Assembly: GCA_045805805.1 (NCBI GenBank)
Contig: JBJMKO010000026.1
Location: 16,025 to 80,024 of the forward strand
Source: VRUE01 sp045805805
GTDB taxonomy: Bacteria > Actinomycetota > Thermoleophilia > Solirubrobacterales > 70-9
Reading direction: 5' to 3'
Length of the DNA stretch: 64,000 nucleotides
Shown: piece after piece, positions 1-10,088 of the stretch
Layout of the letters: each line of letters starts with the position of its first letter
How positions within the stretch are numbered: the stretch's first letter is position 1
Made by a program: the position numbers and the translations under genes
Notes under the pieces: generated by a model
Told to the model about the DNA's origin: nothing
The model's database searches: none
The model's input: only the letters and a program-made list of their open reading frames with translations

Positions 1-281
1 CCGACGCCGATGAAGGCATCGCTCGTTTTCCAGGGCCCATCGGCCAAGAGGTAGACGCCAGCCAGCAGCAGCACGATCATCCCCGGCTGGACCAGGTAGC
101 GATCGATCTTTTGGACGCCCGCGAGGATCGCCGGTGTAGCCCGCGGGAACTGCGGCGTGACCGAGAAGAAGAAGGCGTAGCCAAAGGTCGGCCCGAACGC
201 GAGCACGACCGCGAGGATGTGCAGGAAGAGCGCAAACTTGTATCCGGGATCGACGATCGTCGCGAGCATCGGCGGAACCAT
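1..281 (-). CDS. DUF2269-like integral membrane protein, 3' end beyond window
   Basis: The reading frame opens at an ATG (279-281) preceded by a GGGTGG-like ribosome site and runs off the left edge of the window, so only about 93 N-terminal residues are visible. They form two hydrophobic segments (about residues 14-36 and 65-82) separated by a loop containing FFFSVTPQFPRA and ending PGMIVLLLAGVYLL. This resembles the DUF2269 family of predicted membrane proteins, whose function is unknown. It lies downstream of prmA on the same strand, separated by a hairpin. The family assignment is from pattern recognition and moderately sure. Confidence 0.6.
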   Translation of the reverse strand, partial: MVPPMLATIVDPGYKFALFLHILAVVLAFGPTFGYAFFFSVTPQFPRATPAILAGVQKIDRYLVQPGMIVLLLAGVYLLADGPWKTSDAFIGV

Positions 282-303
282 ATTCCACCCGACGGCAGAA
301 GCG

Positions 304-348
304 CGAATCTGCATTTACCCCCGCTCAGGAGGGGTAAATGCAGATTCG
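304..348. terminator. 18-bp perfect inverted repeat between prmA and the DUF2269-like gene
   Basis: Arms 304-321 and 331-348 are perfectly complementary around a 9-nt loop. The hairpin lies 12 nt past the prmA stop and 23 nt before the next start. No T-run follows on the minus strand, so it is a hairpin terminator or mRNA-stabilising element rather than a textbook intrinsic terminator. Confidence 0.65.
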
Positions 349-359
349 TGGCTTGGGGC

Positions 360-1280
360 TTAGCTGCCACGCAGGAGCAATGCGGCCCAGTCGCCTTCGA
401 CGCGACGGTCGGTCTCGACCAGGCCCGTGGGTGCGAAAGCGTCCGTGGTCTGATCCAACTCTGCTGGGAGCAGGCCGGAGCAGACGACCATGTTGGGAGC
501 CGGGGGAGGGTCACCCGGAGCGGTGGCCGTGCCGGGGACCGGGCGAGGGCTACCCGGAGCAACAGCGGGGAGGCTCCGGGTAGCCCTCGCCCGGTCCCCT
601 GGATAACCCGCTAGCTGCGTTGCAATGACTCGAAGGACCGGAGCGGTCATGTTGGCGACCACCGTCGGTGCGAGCTCGGGGAGGCGTTCGCGGAGGTTGA
701 TCGCCTCGAAGTCGGCGGCTACCCCGTTTGCTACTGCGTTCGCCGTGGCCGCCTCGATCGCCGGCTCCTCGTGGTCGTAACCCCGCACTGGCCCCCAACC
801 GAGCTTGGCTGCCGCGATCGCCAAGACACCGGAGCCGGTACCGAGGTCGGTTAGAGCTCCGTGCGCTTCTCCGGCCTCGGCCAACTCCAGCAGGAACTCC
901 AGGCAGAGTCGCGTCGTCGGGTGGGCGCCGGTGCCGAAAGCCTGGCCCGGGTCGACGACGACATCAACCGTGCCCTCTCGCGGCTGCTCCCAGGATGGGC
1001 GGAGCCAGAGGCGGTCGCCGACGAGGAGCGGTTTGTGGAAGTCCTGCCAGCGGTCCGCCCAGTCGTCGGGGACCTCGGTCGACACCACCTCGACCAAGCC
1101 ATCGCCCGCCGCCACCTCGATCTCCCCCAGCTCGGGCAACTCGCCCTCGCCGCCATAGATCGCGTACTCGACGTAGCCCGGCCCGTGCTCCTCCTCGACC
1201 CCGTTGGGGGCGAGGACGGTCAGCTCCGCGAGGACGATCTCGGCCTGCTCCGGCGTGCAGCGGACGGCGAGACGGATCAA
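360..1280 (-). CDS. prmA: Ribosomal protein L11 methyltransferase with an in-frame palindromic insert
   Basis: PrmA uses S-adenosylmethionine to methylate ribosomal protein L11. The 306-residue product carries the family hallmark DPGQAFGTGAHPTT near residue 111, the SAM-binding motif DLGTGSGVLAIAA near 144, and VVANMTAPVL in the position of the usual NILA motif near 208. Right after that motif, where the family normally has a short glycine-rich turn, there is a proline/arginine-rich stretch of roughly 30 residues encoded by a 27-bp perfect inverted repeat (534-599); the normal C-terminus (MVVCSGLL onward) then resumes in frame. The start ATG overlaps the dnaJ stop by 4 nt, consistent with an hrcA-dnaJ-prmA operon. 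Whether the inserted loop leaves the enzyme active is unknown. Confidence 0.9.
   Translation of the reverse strand: MIRLAVRCTPEQAEIVLAELTVLAPNGVEEEHGPGYVEYAIYGGEGELPELGEIEVAAGDGLVEVVSTEVPDDWADRWQDFHKPLLVGDRLWLRPSWEQPREGTVDVVVDPGQAFGTGAHPTTRLCLEFLLELAEAGEAHGALTDLGTGSGVLAIAAAKLGWGPVRGYDHEEPAIEAATANAVANGVAADFEAINLRERLPELAPTVVANMTAPVLRVIATQLAGYPGDRARATRSLPAVAPGSPRPVPGTATAPGDPPPAPNMVVCSGLLPAELDQTTDAFAPTGLVETDRRVEGDWAALLLRGS
534..599. repeat. Intragenic 27-bp perfect inverted repeat inside prmA
   Basis: Arms 534-560 and 573-599 are exact reverse complements, 27 bp each, with a 12-nt spacer. The element is translated in frame as part of PrmA. A partial imperfect copy of one arm segment (GGGTCACCCGGAGC against GGGCTACCCGGAGC) lies just outside, at about 508-521. 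Comparable in-frame palindromes occur elsewhere in this window. Confidence 0.9.
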
Positions 1281-1945
1281 CCGAACGACCGGCGCATGCG
1301 GGAGAAAAAGCCCTCGTCGTCCTGCTGGGAGCGCAGGTTGCGCGGCTCGAGGGTTGCCTCGAGCTTCTCCGCCAGCTCCCGTTGCTCCTCGGAGAGGTCG
1401 CTGGGAACGATCACGTGGATGACTATGCGCAGGTCGCCGGGGGGGCCGCCGTTGGCGCCGGGCAGGCCATGGCCTCGCAGAGCGAACTGAGTGCCGTGCT
1501 GAATCCCGGAGGGGAGCTCGATCTCCCGCTCTCCCTCGTGGCTGGGAATCTTCACGCTGGCGCCGAGCATGGCCTGCACGGCCGAGATTTCCACCGCATG
1601 CATGAGATCCTGGCCGCGCATCGGGCCGCGCCGCACCTCAAAGCCGAAGGCGCCACCGAAGACCGCCTGGAAGATGTCCTCGACCGAGCTGAATCCGGCA
1701 CCCCCGGGAGGGAAGCCGCCCGAGCGCAGGCCGTCGTGGCCGAACCGGTCATACACCTGGCGCTGCTCAGGATCGGAGAGCACCTCGTAAGCCTCGGCCG
1801 CAGCCTTGAACTTTTCCTCGGCCTCCGGGTCATGGGCGTTGACGTCGGGGTGAAGCTCGCGGGCGAGCCTGCGGAAGGACCGCTTCAGCTCCGCATCGGA
1901 GGCGCCGCGCTGGACGCCGAGGACCTCGTAGTAATCGCGTGGCAT
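1277..1945 (-). CDS. dnaJ: DnaJ-family co-chaperone lacking the zinc finger
   Basis: Co-chaperone that stimulates DnaK. Residues 1-70 are a clear J domain with HPD at 32-34, followed by a Gly/Phe-rich linker and a single C-terminal substrate-binding type domain (LPSGIQHGTQFALRGHG). There is no CxxCxGxG zinc finger, and the first of the two usual C-terminal domains appears missing: 222 residues against about 370 for classical DnaJ and about 310 for CbpA-like proteins. The start MPRDYYEVLG is chosen because the J domain begins there and it lies 10 nt after the hrcA stop. The pairing with hrcA supports a heat-shock role. Confidence 0.88.
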   Translation of the reverse strand: MPRDYYEVLGVQRGASDAELKRSFRRLARELHPDVNAHDPEAEEKFKAAAEAYEVLSDPEQRQVYDRFGHDGLRSGGFPPGGAGFSSVEDIFQAVFGGAFGFEVRRGPMRGQDLMHAVEISAVQAMLGASVKIPSHEGEREIELPSGIQHGTQFALRGHGLPGANGGPPGDLRIVIHVIVPSDLSEEQRELAEKLEATLEPRNLRSQQDDEGFFSRMRRSFG

Positions 1946-1955
1946 CGGGCGCTCG

Positions 1956-2978
1956 TCAGCCGTCGTAGACCGTCTCGTAGTAGCGCGACAGCTCGCGGGC
2001 GGCGCCGCGCACAGAGGCGATCGCGGTCGCGTAGTCCATCCGCAACGGCCCGACCACGCCAACCGCGCCGAGGTTGCGGTGAGCGAGACCGTAGTTGGCG
2101 CCGACGACGCTGACCGAGCGCAGCTCCGGGCGCGGGTTCTCGCCACCGATCCAGAGGAAGACCGAGCGCTGCTCCAACGTCGAGCGCAGCATCGAGAGCA
2201 GCGAGGCCCGCTCCTCCAGCGCCGTCATCAGCGTGTCCGCGCGGGGAAGGTCGGCCGAGTGGGCGTCGGAGAGCAGGCGGGAGGCCCCCTCGGTGTAGAG
2301 GGTGTCCGCTGACTCCTCTTGCTCGAGCTCGGTGAAGGTGGCGCCAAGCGTGGCGACGAACTCCGCCTCGACGGGTCCCAGATCCGGATCGGCAAGCCGA
2401 CCGGCGATCATACGAGCGCCCAACCCCATGCCCGAGAGGGACTCGTTCAGGTAGCTGGAGGCCCACTCGACCAGTCCGGGATCGACCGGCCCAGGGAAAT
2501 CGAAGACGCGCTTGGCGACCGCGCCGTTGGAGGCAATCGCCACCGCCATCACACGCCTTGGCTGCAGGCGCAGCACCTCGACCCGATGGATCGTCGCCTC
2601 GACGGTCTCCGGCGGCGCCGTCACCAGCGCCATCAGGTCGGTCACCTGCGCAAGAGCAGCCGTCGTCTCGCGCATAGCCGCGTCGATCTCCCGCCGCAGC
2701 TTCAGTTCCACGCCCGCCTCGGCTGGCGGGCCCCCGGCGGCCATCATCAGGTCGACGTGATGGCGATAGCCCAACTCCGTCGGCACCCGCCCAGCGGACG
2801 TATGGGGATGCATCAGATACCCGGCAGCCTCCAGAGCCGCCAGCTCCGCCCGCACGGTGGATGCTCCCCACTCAATCTCCCCACGCTCCGCAAGCTCTTT
2901 AGAGGGCACGGGCTTCCCCGACGCCAAGTACGCGTCGACCACAAGCCTGAGAATGAGCTCTTGCCGCGGCGAAAGCAT
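1956..2978 (-). CDS. hrcA: Heat-inducible transcription repressor HrcA
   Basis: HrcA represses heat-shock operons by binding CIRCE elements. The product (about 340 residues from the ATG at 2978) starts MLSPRQELILRLVVDAYL, a winged-helix N-terminus typical of the family, with PVPSKELAER following, then the GAF-like dimerisation region. An upstream in-frame GTG at 3023 would add 15 residues read from a palindromic element and is rejected. It heads an hrcA-dnaJ-prmA cluster. I saw no CIRCE sequence in the short upstream region, so autoregulation is not supported here. Confidence 0.93.
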   Translation of the reverse strand: MLSPRQELILRLVVDAYLASGKPVPSKELAERGEIEWGASTVRAELAALEAAGYLMHPHTSAGRVPTELGYRHHVDLMMAAGGPPAEAGVELKLRREIDAAMRETTAALAQVTDLMALVTAPPETVEATIHRVEVLRLQPRRVMAVAIASNGAVAKRVFDFPGPVDPGLVEWASSYLNESLSGMGLGARMIAGRLADPDLGPVEAEFVATLGATFTELEQEESADTLYTEGASRLLSDAHSADLPRADTLMTALEERASLLSMLRSTLEQRSVFLWIGGENPRPELRSVSVVGANYGLAHRNLGAVGVVGPLRMDYATAIASVRGAARELSRYYETVYDG

Positions 2979-2994
2979 GCCTTGGAGTCTAGGA

Positions 2995-3072
2995 GGACCG
3001 CCGGGTGACCCCTCCCAAAACACTCAAGCGCGGCTCCTGCCGCGCGTTTTGGGAGGGGTCACCCGGCGGTCC
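2995..3072. terminator. Family A hairpin element (27-bp arms) between MaoC gene and hrcA
   Basis: Arms 2995-3021 and 3046-3072 are perfectly complementary over 27 bp; inside them sits a second short stem (3028-3033 with 3040-3045). The central 52 nt (core CCCCTCCCAAAAC...GTTTTGGGAGGGG) recurs at 3944-4019 and 63943-64000, whereas the outer 13 bp are unique to this locus but still self-complementary. It follows the MaoC stop by 6 nt. No T-run follows. Confidence 0.85.
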
Positions 3073-3078
3073 CTACGC

Positions 3079-3471
3079 CTACAGCTGAATTTCAGCCTCG
3101 GCGTTGCGAATCGTCTGGTTGTCGCCCTGAGCAGCCACGGTATCGATGATGGCGCGGTCGCCCTCGATGGACTTCACGGTGCCGGTCACAACGATCTCGG
3201 TCTCGGGAGCTCCCATGCCACGGAACTGCACGGAGAGCCTCCTGAGCTTTCGCGGGTCCCCACCAGCCACGTCAGTGGCGGCACGGGCAACGAGTCCCAT
3301 CATGTAGAGGCCGTGGAGGATCGTGTTCGGCAAGCCGACGGCCTTGGCGAACTCAGGGTCGATGTGGATTGGGTTGAAGTCGCCCGAGGCGCCCGCGTAG
3401 CGATGCGGCAGGTACTTGTCCGGCGTCACCCGCAGCTCGGGGATCGCGTCTCCCACGTTCAAACCTGCCAT
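3079..3471 (-). CDS. MaoC-like (R)-hydratase, HadB-type subunit
   Basis: A 130-residue single hotdog-fold protein. The catalytic signature of MaoC dehydratases is visible as YAGASGDFNPIHIDPEFA near residues 25-42 (Asp and His), followed by the ILHGLYMMG helix. Such proteins hydrate or dehydrate enoyl/3-hydroxyacyl thioesters. Its start lies 2 nt after the stop of the companion FAS1-type dehydratase gene, so the two probably form a heterodimer like HadA/HadB of actinobacterial fatty acid synthesis. The substrate cannot be told from the sequence. Confidence 0.85.
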   Translation of the reverse strand: MAGLNVGDAIPELRVTPDKYLPHRYAGASGDFNPIHIDPEFAKAVGLPNTILHGLYMMGLVARAATDVAGGDPRKLRRLSVQFRGMGAPETEIVVTGTVKSIEGDRAIIDTVAAQGDNQTIRNAEAEIQL

Positions 3472-3472
3472 C

Positions 3473-3913
3473 TCAGACCCCCCTCACGATGTTGGTCCAG
3501 GTGCCTTTGACGACCTCGGCCCCATCCTGATTGACCGAACGCGTCTCGAAGACATAGAAGCCCTTGCCGTCCTTCTCGAAGATCTCCAGGCACTTGGCCG
3601 TGGTCGTGATCTCATCGCCCGAGCAGGCCGGCTCGCCCCACTCGAACTCCTGGCCGCCGTGCACCATCGCGGCAAAGTTCATCCCCACCTCGGGATCGAA
3701 CATCGCCGGCCCCAGCGCCGGGGCGCTGTAGACGACGCAGAACATCGGCGGCGCGACGACGTCGCGATAGCCGGCCGCCATGGCCGCGTCGCGATCGAGA
3801 TGGACCGGGTTGTCGAGCCCGATCGCACGCGCGTACTCGCCGATCTTCTCCTTGCCCACCTCATATGTCGTGGCGGGCCATTCCTTGCCTATTGCCTCAG
3901 TCTTGATGCTCAT
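3473..3913 (-). CDS. FAS1-like dehydratase-domain protein, HadA/HadC-type partner
   Basis: 146 residues resembling the N-terminal MaoC-like domain (FAS1_DH region): GKEKIGEYARAIGLDNPVHL near residues 20-40, AAGYRDVVAPPMFCVV, and MVHGGQEFEWGEPACSGDE. This half lacks the catalytic His/Asp motif and typically stabilises the substrate tunnel while the partner gene (3079-3471) supplies catalysis. The tight spacing supports co-translation. It lies downstream of lepA, separated by a family A hairpin. Confidence 0.83.
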   Translation of the reverse strand: MSIKTEAIGKEWPATTYEVGKEKIGEYARAIGLDNPVHLDRDAAMAAGYRDVVAPPMFCVVYSAPALGPAMFDPEVGMNFAAMVHGGQEFEWGEPACSGDEITTTAKCLEIFEKDGKGFYVFETRSVNQDGAEVVKGTWTNIVRGV

Positions 3914-3943
3914 AGCGGCGGCAGTCTAGAGGGGGCCGAGGAA

Positions 3944-4017
3944 AGAGGGTCGGGCACCCCTCCCAAAACACTCAAGCGCGGCTCCCGCCGCGCGTTTTGG
4001 GAGGGGTGCCCGACCCT

Positions 4018-4019
<2 letters not shown>
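3944..4019. terminator. Family A hairpin element (26-bp arms) overlapping the lepA stop
   Basis: Arms 3944-3969 and 3994-4019 pair perfectly over 26 bp. The core is the same as at 2995-3072 (one loop base differs). The outer part of the right arm contains two bases of the lepA TAG stop (4018-4020), so part of the lepA 3' end is mirrored as an inverted copy in the opposite arm. Confidence 0.85.
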
Positions 4020-5811
<1,792 letters not shown>

Positions 5812-5845
5812 GGGCGGGGGCGGAGTATGACCTGCGTATTGGCTG

Positions 5846-5940
5846 GGCGGGTCCTGTCGCGGCGGCCCTCCCCCATGTGCTCGGACGCCGCAAAGCGGCG
5901 CCCTGCGCTATGGGGGACCCCCGCCACCGCGCCACCCGCC
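5846..5940. repeat. Imperfect GC-rich hairpin element upstream of lepA
   Basis: Nested imperfect inverted repeat: outer GGCGGGT (5846-5852) with ACCCGCC (5934-5940), middle TCCCCCAT (5869-5876) with ATGGGGGA (5910-5917), tip CGCCGC-AAA-GCGGCG (5886-5900). It lies between the membrane protein stop and the lepA start and has a different sequence from the family A and B elements. Confidence 0.6.
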
Positions 5941-6010
5941 AGAGAAGCGCTGAACGTTTCAGCCCCGACGGATCAGTCGAAAGCTGGGATCGCCCAGATC
6001 CCTTTTCTCC

Positions 6011-8131
6011 TCAGCGGGGACAGGACGAAGCGGGGAGCTTGCCTTGAAGCCGGAATACGACTGTGGGGGGCTTGCGGAGGACGACCTTTGTGCCGGGGGC
6101 CTTGGTCCAGCGGGCCGTAGGTGGGTATGGGGGCTTGCCTGGTTCTATGCGGTCTCGGGTGGTTATCGCGTAGTCGTATTTGCCGGCGTTTAGGAGGCGG
6201 CGCCAGGATTGGCATGTGGTGGGGGCTGTGAAGCCGCCGTGGGGTTGTTGTACGCCTATGTAGTCGACGTGGTTGGTCAGGTCCTTGCCGTAGAGGGGGT
6301 ACTGGCGGGTGCTGGTGGTGGCTATGCGGGCGGCGGTGATTCCCTGGGCCCACTTGAAGGCGGCGTTGAGGCCCGGGGTGGTGAAGGCAGGACTCTCGTA
6401 GCGGTGCTGGAGGTAGCGGCGCTGGACCGGGTAGCCGATAGCCGCGACGAGGAAGACTCCCAGCGCAACGATCCCAACCTGCCAGCCGTGACGAGACGCC
6501 GATTTTCCATGCCATAGATGGAAAATTGGCGTCTCGTTCCCCAAGCGGGCGATGTGATGTCGCACCTGCCGGGTTACAGGCAGGAGCGCGAGGCCGAGGA
6601 CCAGGGCTGGGGTCAGGTAGCGGAGACCGGACTCGAAGCCGTGGGGGGAGCCGTCTGGGCCGGAGGCTGAGGTTGGGGCGACCAGCCAGGCCAGGACGGC
6701 GGCCAGGCCGACCAGGCCCGCCACGCGCTGGACGGGACCGGCGCGGCGGCCGAGGCAGAGGAGCAGGCCCGCCAGAGCGAGGGCGCCGAGCACGGGCCAG
6801 AAGATCGTCAGACCGTGGTGGAGGCCGGGAAGAAGCCAGTCCGACCAGACCGAGCCGTCGGTCAGGTAGCCGAAGACGCTGTGACCTTCGCGCCCACCCA
6901 GTGCCTGCTCCGGAGCGGGCAGCGTGATCGGGCCGAGGTGCTTGACCCACGGCAGCGGGTTGCCGGTGTGGACGAGGTTGCGCAGATACCAGTAGCCGCC
7001 GCCGGCAAGTGCGGCGAGGCCGGTCGCGGCAAGCGCTCGCCACCTGCCTCCTCGGGGCGCGGTCAGGACGAGGCCGATCACGAGGACTCCCGCGGGCAGT
7101 AGGAAGTTGAGCTTGGTCCCGGCCGCCAGCCCGGCGGCCAGCCCGGCGACGACCAGGGCCCCGGTCGAGAGGCCGCTGTCGGCTCCGGCCGACTTGCCGC
7201 GATGCGCCTCCGATACCCCCCACTCCGACTCGATCTCACCGACACTCGTTCCGTCGGGATCCGACCGCGTCGCCACCCAGGCGTTCAGGGCAACAGCAAC
7301 AGCAGCAAGTAGGAAGAAGATCCCGACGATGTCGTTTCGCGCCTCGCCGGCTTGGTCACTCAGGGCCGGAACGCTCAACGCCACCGCGGTGAGCGCCAGC
7401 GAGATCGGCGCCACCCTGTACGGCCGCCCGATGCACCACCCGGCAACCAAGCAACCGACGAACCAGCCGAGATTAAGCAGCGGCGAAAGTAGATCCCGAT
7501 CAAAAGCAACCATCCCAACCGCATGAAGCACTTCCGAATTCGCCGGATAGAACCAGGCCAGGAACTGCGGCGCGATGAAGTGCAAGCTCCACGTATCGCC
7601 ACTCTGGAAGAACCCGGCAGCGAACGTCCCGTGGTACCAGGTCGAATCGAACCCGGTCATCCCGGTCGACAGCTTCGGCTTGACATCCAGCCCGAACTTG
7701 ATGGTCGCCACCGCGGCGATTGCCAAGGCAATCAGAGCGGAAAGAGATGGAGGGCGGGGGGGTCCCTCCGTCTTGCTGGGTTTTTCGCCAGGGAAGGTCG
7801 GGGTCGATGGCGAGCGTCGCCGGGGCGAAAAACAGGACGCCGCTGCGCCGGAGGGACCCCCCCGCCCTCCTCCCACAGTCAGCCAGAGGCCCGCTCCCAC
7901 GAGGAGAACCACAGCCAGATATGGGATGGGCTTGAAGGCGCCAAAGCTGCCAAGCAGCTCGGCTACCCAAAGCAGAAGAGCAAGGGTGAGCACAGAGGTT
8001 GCAAGGTGCGCGGATGTGCCCTGAAGCTCACCGACCAGCTTCCGGCGCATCGATCCCCCTCCGAGCCACGCAAACCCCGTGAGCAAGAAGATCTCGATGA
8101 CCCCGAGGAGATAGTGGCCGGGACCCAGCAT
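6011..8131 (-). CDS. Large polytopic membrane protein, possibly GT-C glycosyltransferase-like, with two in-frame palindromes
   Basis: 706 residues with about a dozen hydrophobic segments, a periplasmic-looking loop (STGMTGFDSTWYHGTFAAG) and a C-terminal soluble tail. The general architecture recalls ArnT/PMT-type GT-C enzymes that use lipid-linked sugars, but no family signature is certain. The ATG immediately follows the murJ stop (TAGATG), so it is co-transcribed with the lipid II flippase, which fits a cell-envelope role. Two inverted repeats (6491-6537 and 7749-7870) are translated within loops between membrane segments; the larger adds a Pro/Ser/Arg-rich stretch of about 40 residues after the third hydrophobic segment. 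Confidence 0.7.
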   Translation of the reverse strand: MLGPGHYLLGVIEIFLLTGFAWLGGGSMRRKLVGELQGTSAHLATSVLTLALLLWVAELLGSFGAFKPIPYLAVVLLVGAGLWLTVGGGRGGPSGAAASCFSPRRRSPSTPTFPGEKPSKTEGPPRPPSLSALIALAIAAVATIKFGLDVKPKLSTGMTGFDSTWYHGTFAAGFFQSGDTWSLHFIAPQFLAWFYPANSEVLHAVGMVAFDRDLLSPLLNLGWFVGCLVAGWCIGRPYRVAPISLALTAVALSVPALSDQAGEARNDIVGIFFLLAAVAVALNAWVATRSDPDGTSVGEIESEWGVSEAHRGKSAGADSGLSTGALVVAGLAAGLAAGTKLNFLLPAGVLVIGLVLTAPRGGRWRALAATGLAALAGGGYWYLRNLVHTGNPLPWVKHLGPITLPAPEQALGGREGHSVFGYLTDGSVWSDWLLPGLHHGLTIFWPVLGALALAGLLLCLGRRAGPVQRVAGLVGLAAVLAWLVAPTSASGPDGSPHGFESGLRYLTPALVLGLALLPVTRQVRHHIARLGNETPIFHLWHGKSASRHGWQVGIVALGVFLVAAIGYPVQRRYLQHRYESPAFTTPGLNAAFKWAQGITAARIATTSTRQYPLYGKDLTNHVDYIGVQQPHGGFTAPTTCQSWRRLLNAGKYDYAITTRDRIEPGKPPYPPTARWTKAPGTKVVLRKPPTVVFRLQGKLPASSCPR
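6491..6537. repeat. Intragenic 20-bp inverted repeat in the membrane protein gene
   Basis: Arms 6491-6510 and 6518-6537 pair over 20 positions with a single G-T exception, separated by 7 nt. It is read in frame as a short loop (NETPIFHLWHGKSASRHG) between hydrophobic segments. Confidence 0.85.
7749..7870. repeat. Intragenic nested inverted repeat of about 122 nt
   Basis: Outer arms 7749-7770 and 7849-7870 are perfect over 22 bp; an inner stem GTTTTTCGCC (7780-7789) pairs with GGCGAAAAAC (7824-7833), and a small GGCGA/TCGCC hairpin sits at the tip. The whole element is translated in frame in the 6011-8131 gene. Its nested architecture parallels the intergenic elements. Confidence 0.85.
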
Positions 8132-9784
8132 CTAGCGACGGCGGACGAGGCGCAAGATCTGGTCGAGCTCGGCGATTCGGAGCAAGCGCGCCAAGCCCAG
8201 GTAGACGAGCCCGCCGAGGCCCAATGCGGCGCCGAGCGAGACGATCTGCCCCCCGAGCCCGCGCCCGAGGACGTTGTCGAGCAGGTCCCAGGTGCCGAAG
8301 GAAACCGCGGCCAGGGCCGCTGCCGCGATCGTGATCTTGGTCGCCGTGGCAAACAGCCGCCCGAGCTCGAGGCCGTCGAACTCGCGGCGCAGGACCACCG
8401 CCTGCGCGACCACCGCGGCCGTCGTGCCGATCCCGGTCCCGGCGACGATGCCGCCGGTGCCGAAGGGCTTGTAGAGGGCGAGGGCGGCGAGGGCCGAGAC
8501 GGCGAGGTCGAAGCCGGCGAGGCCGGTTGCCATCCAGGGCCGCTGCAGGCTGAAGAAGGTGCGGGTCTGGAGCAGGTAGAGGCCGTTGGTGGGCAGCGAG
8601 AAGGCAAACCAGAAGAGGGCGGTCGCGACCAGCGTGGTCTGCTCGGGGGTGAACTCGCCGCGCTGGTAGATGAGGCGGATCATCGGATCGGAGAGAACCA
8701 GCACGGCAGCCCCGGCCGGGATCAGGACGAAGAGGATCTGGCGCATGCCGTTGGCCATCGTCGCGCGCAGGTTCTCCATCTCGCCGCGGGCGGCGAAGCG
8801 GGCCAGGGTCGGGAAGAGCACCGTCGCGACCGCCACCGAGAAGACGCCCTGCGGCAGCTGGTAGATGCGGAAGGCCTTGTCGATCGCCGCCGGCGACTGG
8901 TCGCTGACGAGGCTGCCGAAGAGGCTGTTGACCAGCATGTTGAAGTTGATCAGGCCGAGGCTGATCGTCACCGGCAGCATCAACAGCAGTACCCGGCGCA
9001 CGTCGCGGTTGCGCCACTCGAAGCTCCATTCGAACTTGAACGGCGTGTTGCGCAGGTCGAAGACCGGGATCAGCAGCTGGACCAGGGTGCCGAGCAGGAT
9101 GCCGATCGCGTAGGCGTAGATGCGGTTCTGGCCATGGAAGGCCGGGGTGAGGAAGATCGTCACCGCGATGATCGTCAGGTTCCAGAACAGCGGCGAGATC
9201 GCGAAGGCGCCGAAGCGGTCGTAGCTGTTGAGGACGCCGACGACGACGCCGCTGACCCCGAGCAGGATCAGGATCGGGAAGAGGACCTGGGAGAGGGTGA
9301 TCGTCAGGCTGAGGATCTCGCCCTCGAAGCCGGGAGCGAAGAGCGGCATCAGGACCGGTGCGATCAGCACGAAGAGCGCCGTGATCGCGCCGAGGACGAG
9401 CGTTACCAGCAGCAGCAGGGTCGAGGCGAGCCGGAACGCCTCGCGGTAGTTCTTCTTCTCCAGCTGCTCGGTGAAGATCGGCACGAAAGCGGGCTGCAGA
9501 GCCGCGTCGGCGAAGAGCGCACGAACCAGGTTGGGGACCTGGAAGGCGATCGTGAAAGCCGACATCGGTCCGTAGATGCCGTAGTAGGAGGCGGCGACTA
9601 TCTCGCGGACGAGCCCAGCGATCCGCGAGGCGGCCGTCGCGATCGAGAAGAAGGCAGTCGAGCGGGCGATCCGACCGGGCCTCGGCTCGGGCGTGGGTTC
9701 CTCCCCCTGGTCGATCGTCTCGGCGGTGCGCAGCGCGGCGTCCGCATCGATGTTGCGCCCATCCGGCGTCTCGGGGGTCTCCAA
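8132..9784 (-). CDS. murJ: Lipid II flippase MurJ
   Basis: MurJ moves the peptidoglycan precursor lipid II across the membrane. The 550-residue protein has the expected 14 or so membrane segments after a short acidic cytoplasmic N-terminus (about 40 residues). Family features include RIAGLVREIVAASYYG near residue 56, VPNLVRALFADAALQPAFVP and a QVLFPILILLG segment. It is divergent from rpsT, 34 nt away, and directly upstream of the large membrane protein. Confidence 0.94.
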   Translation of the reverse strand: METPETPDGRNIDADAALRTAETIDQGEEPTPEPRPGRIARSTAFFSIATAASRIAGLVREIVAASYYGIYGPMSAFTIAFQVPNLVRALFADAALQPAFVPIFTEQLEKKNYREAFRLASTLLLLVTLVLGAITALFVLIAPVLMPLFAPGFEGEILSLTITLSQVLFPILILLGVSGVVVGVLNSYDRFGAFAISPLFWNLTIIAVTIFLTPAFHGQNRIYAYAIGILLGTLVQLLIPVFDLRNTPFKFEWSFEWRNRDVRRVLLLMLPVTISLGLINFNMLVNSLFGSLVSDQSPAAIDKAFRIYQLPQGVFSVAVATVLFPTLARFAARGEMENLRATMANGMRQILFVLIPAGAAVLVLSDPMIRLIYQRGEFTPEQTTLVATALFWFAFSLPTNGLYLLQTRTFFSLQRPWMATGLAGFDLAVSALAALALYKPFGTGGIVAGTGIGTTAAVVAQAVVLRREFDGLELGRLFATATKITIAAAALAAVSFGTWDLLDNVLGRGLGGQIVSLGAALGLGGLVYLGLARLLRIAELDQILRLVRRR

Positions 9785-9818
9785 TACCTATCTCACTCGC
9801 TATAGTCGGCCGCCGCGA

Positions 9819-10088
9819 ATGGCCAACATAGCCTCACAGAAGAAGCGGATCCTACGCAGCGAGCGCGAGCGGACGGAGAACCGCCTGCTCACCAGCACGG
9901 TGAAGACCCACTTCCGCCGCCTGGAAAGCGCGGTCGAGGAGGGCGACGCGAGCAAGGTCGGAGCCGAGCACCGCGCGCTGGTCTCCAAGATCGACAAGGC
10001 CGTGCAGAAGGGCGCCATGCACAAGAACACCGGCGCCCGCAAGAAGTCGAAAGCGGCACGCACCGCCGCGGCGCCCGCAAGCAGCTAA
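9819..10088 (+). CDS. rpsT: 30S ribosomal protein S20
   Basis: 89-residue basic protein beginning MANIASQKKRILRSERER, the classic bS20 N-terminus, with a lysine/alanine-rich C-terminus (GARKKSKAARTAA). An upstream in-frame start would add antisense murJ sequence and is rejected. Its TAA stop overlaps the stop of the convergent holA gene within the shared bases CTAA. Confidence 0.97.
   Translation: MANIASQKKRILRSERERTENRLLTSTVKTHFRRLESAVEEGDASKVGAEHRALVSKIDKAVQKGAMHKNTGARKKSKAARTAAAPASS

Noticed and set aside
2979..3023. N-terminal extension of hrcA starting MFWEG
   Set aside because: It is read from the family A hairpin; the same five residues arise from the hairpin upstream of rpmF, and HrcA proteins start at MLSPRQELIL.
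2979..3078. CIRCE operator upstream of hrcA
   Set aside because: Only the family A hairpin is present; no TTAGCACTC-N9-GAGTGCTAA-like sequence was seen.
7523..9805. A 760-residue acidic open frame on the plus strand
   Set aside because: Antisense to murJ and the membrane protein gene; no family features, typical shadow frame.
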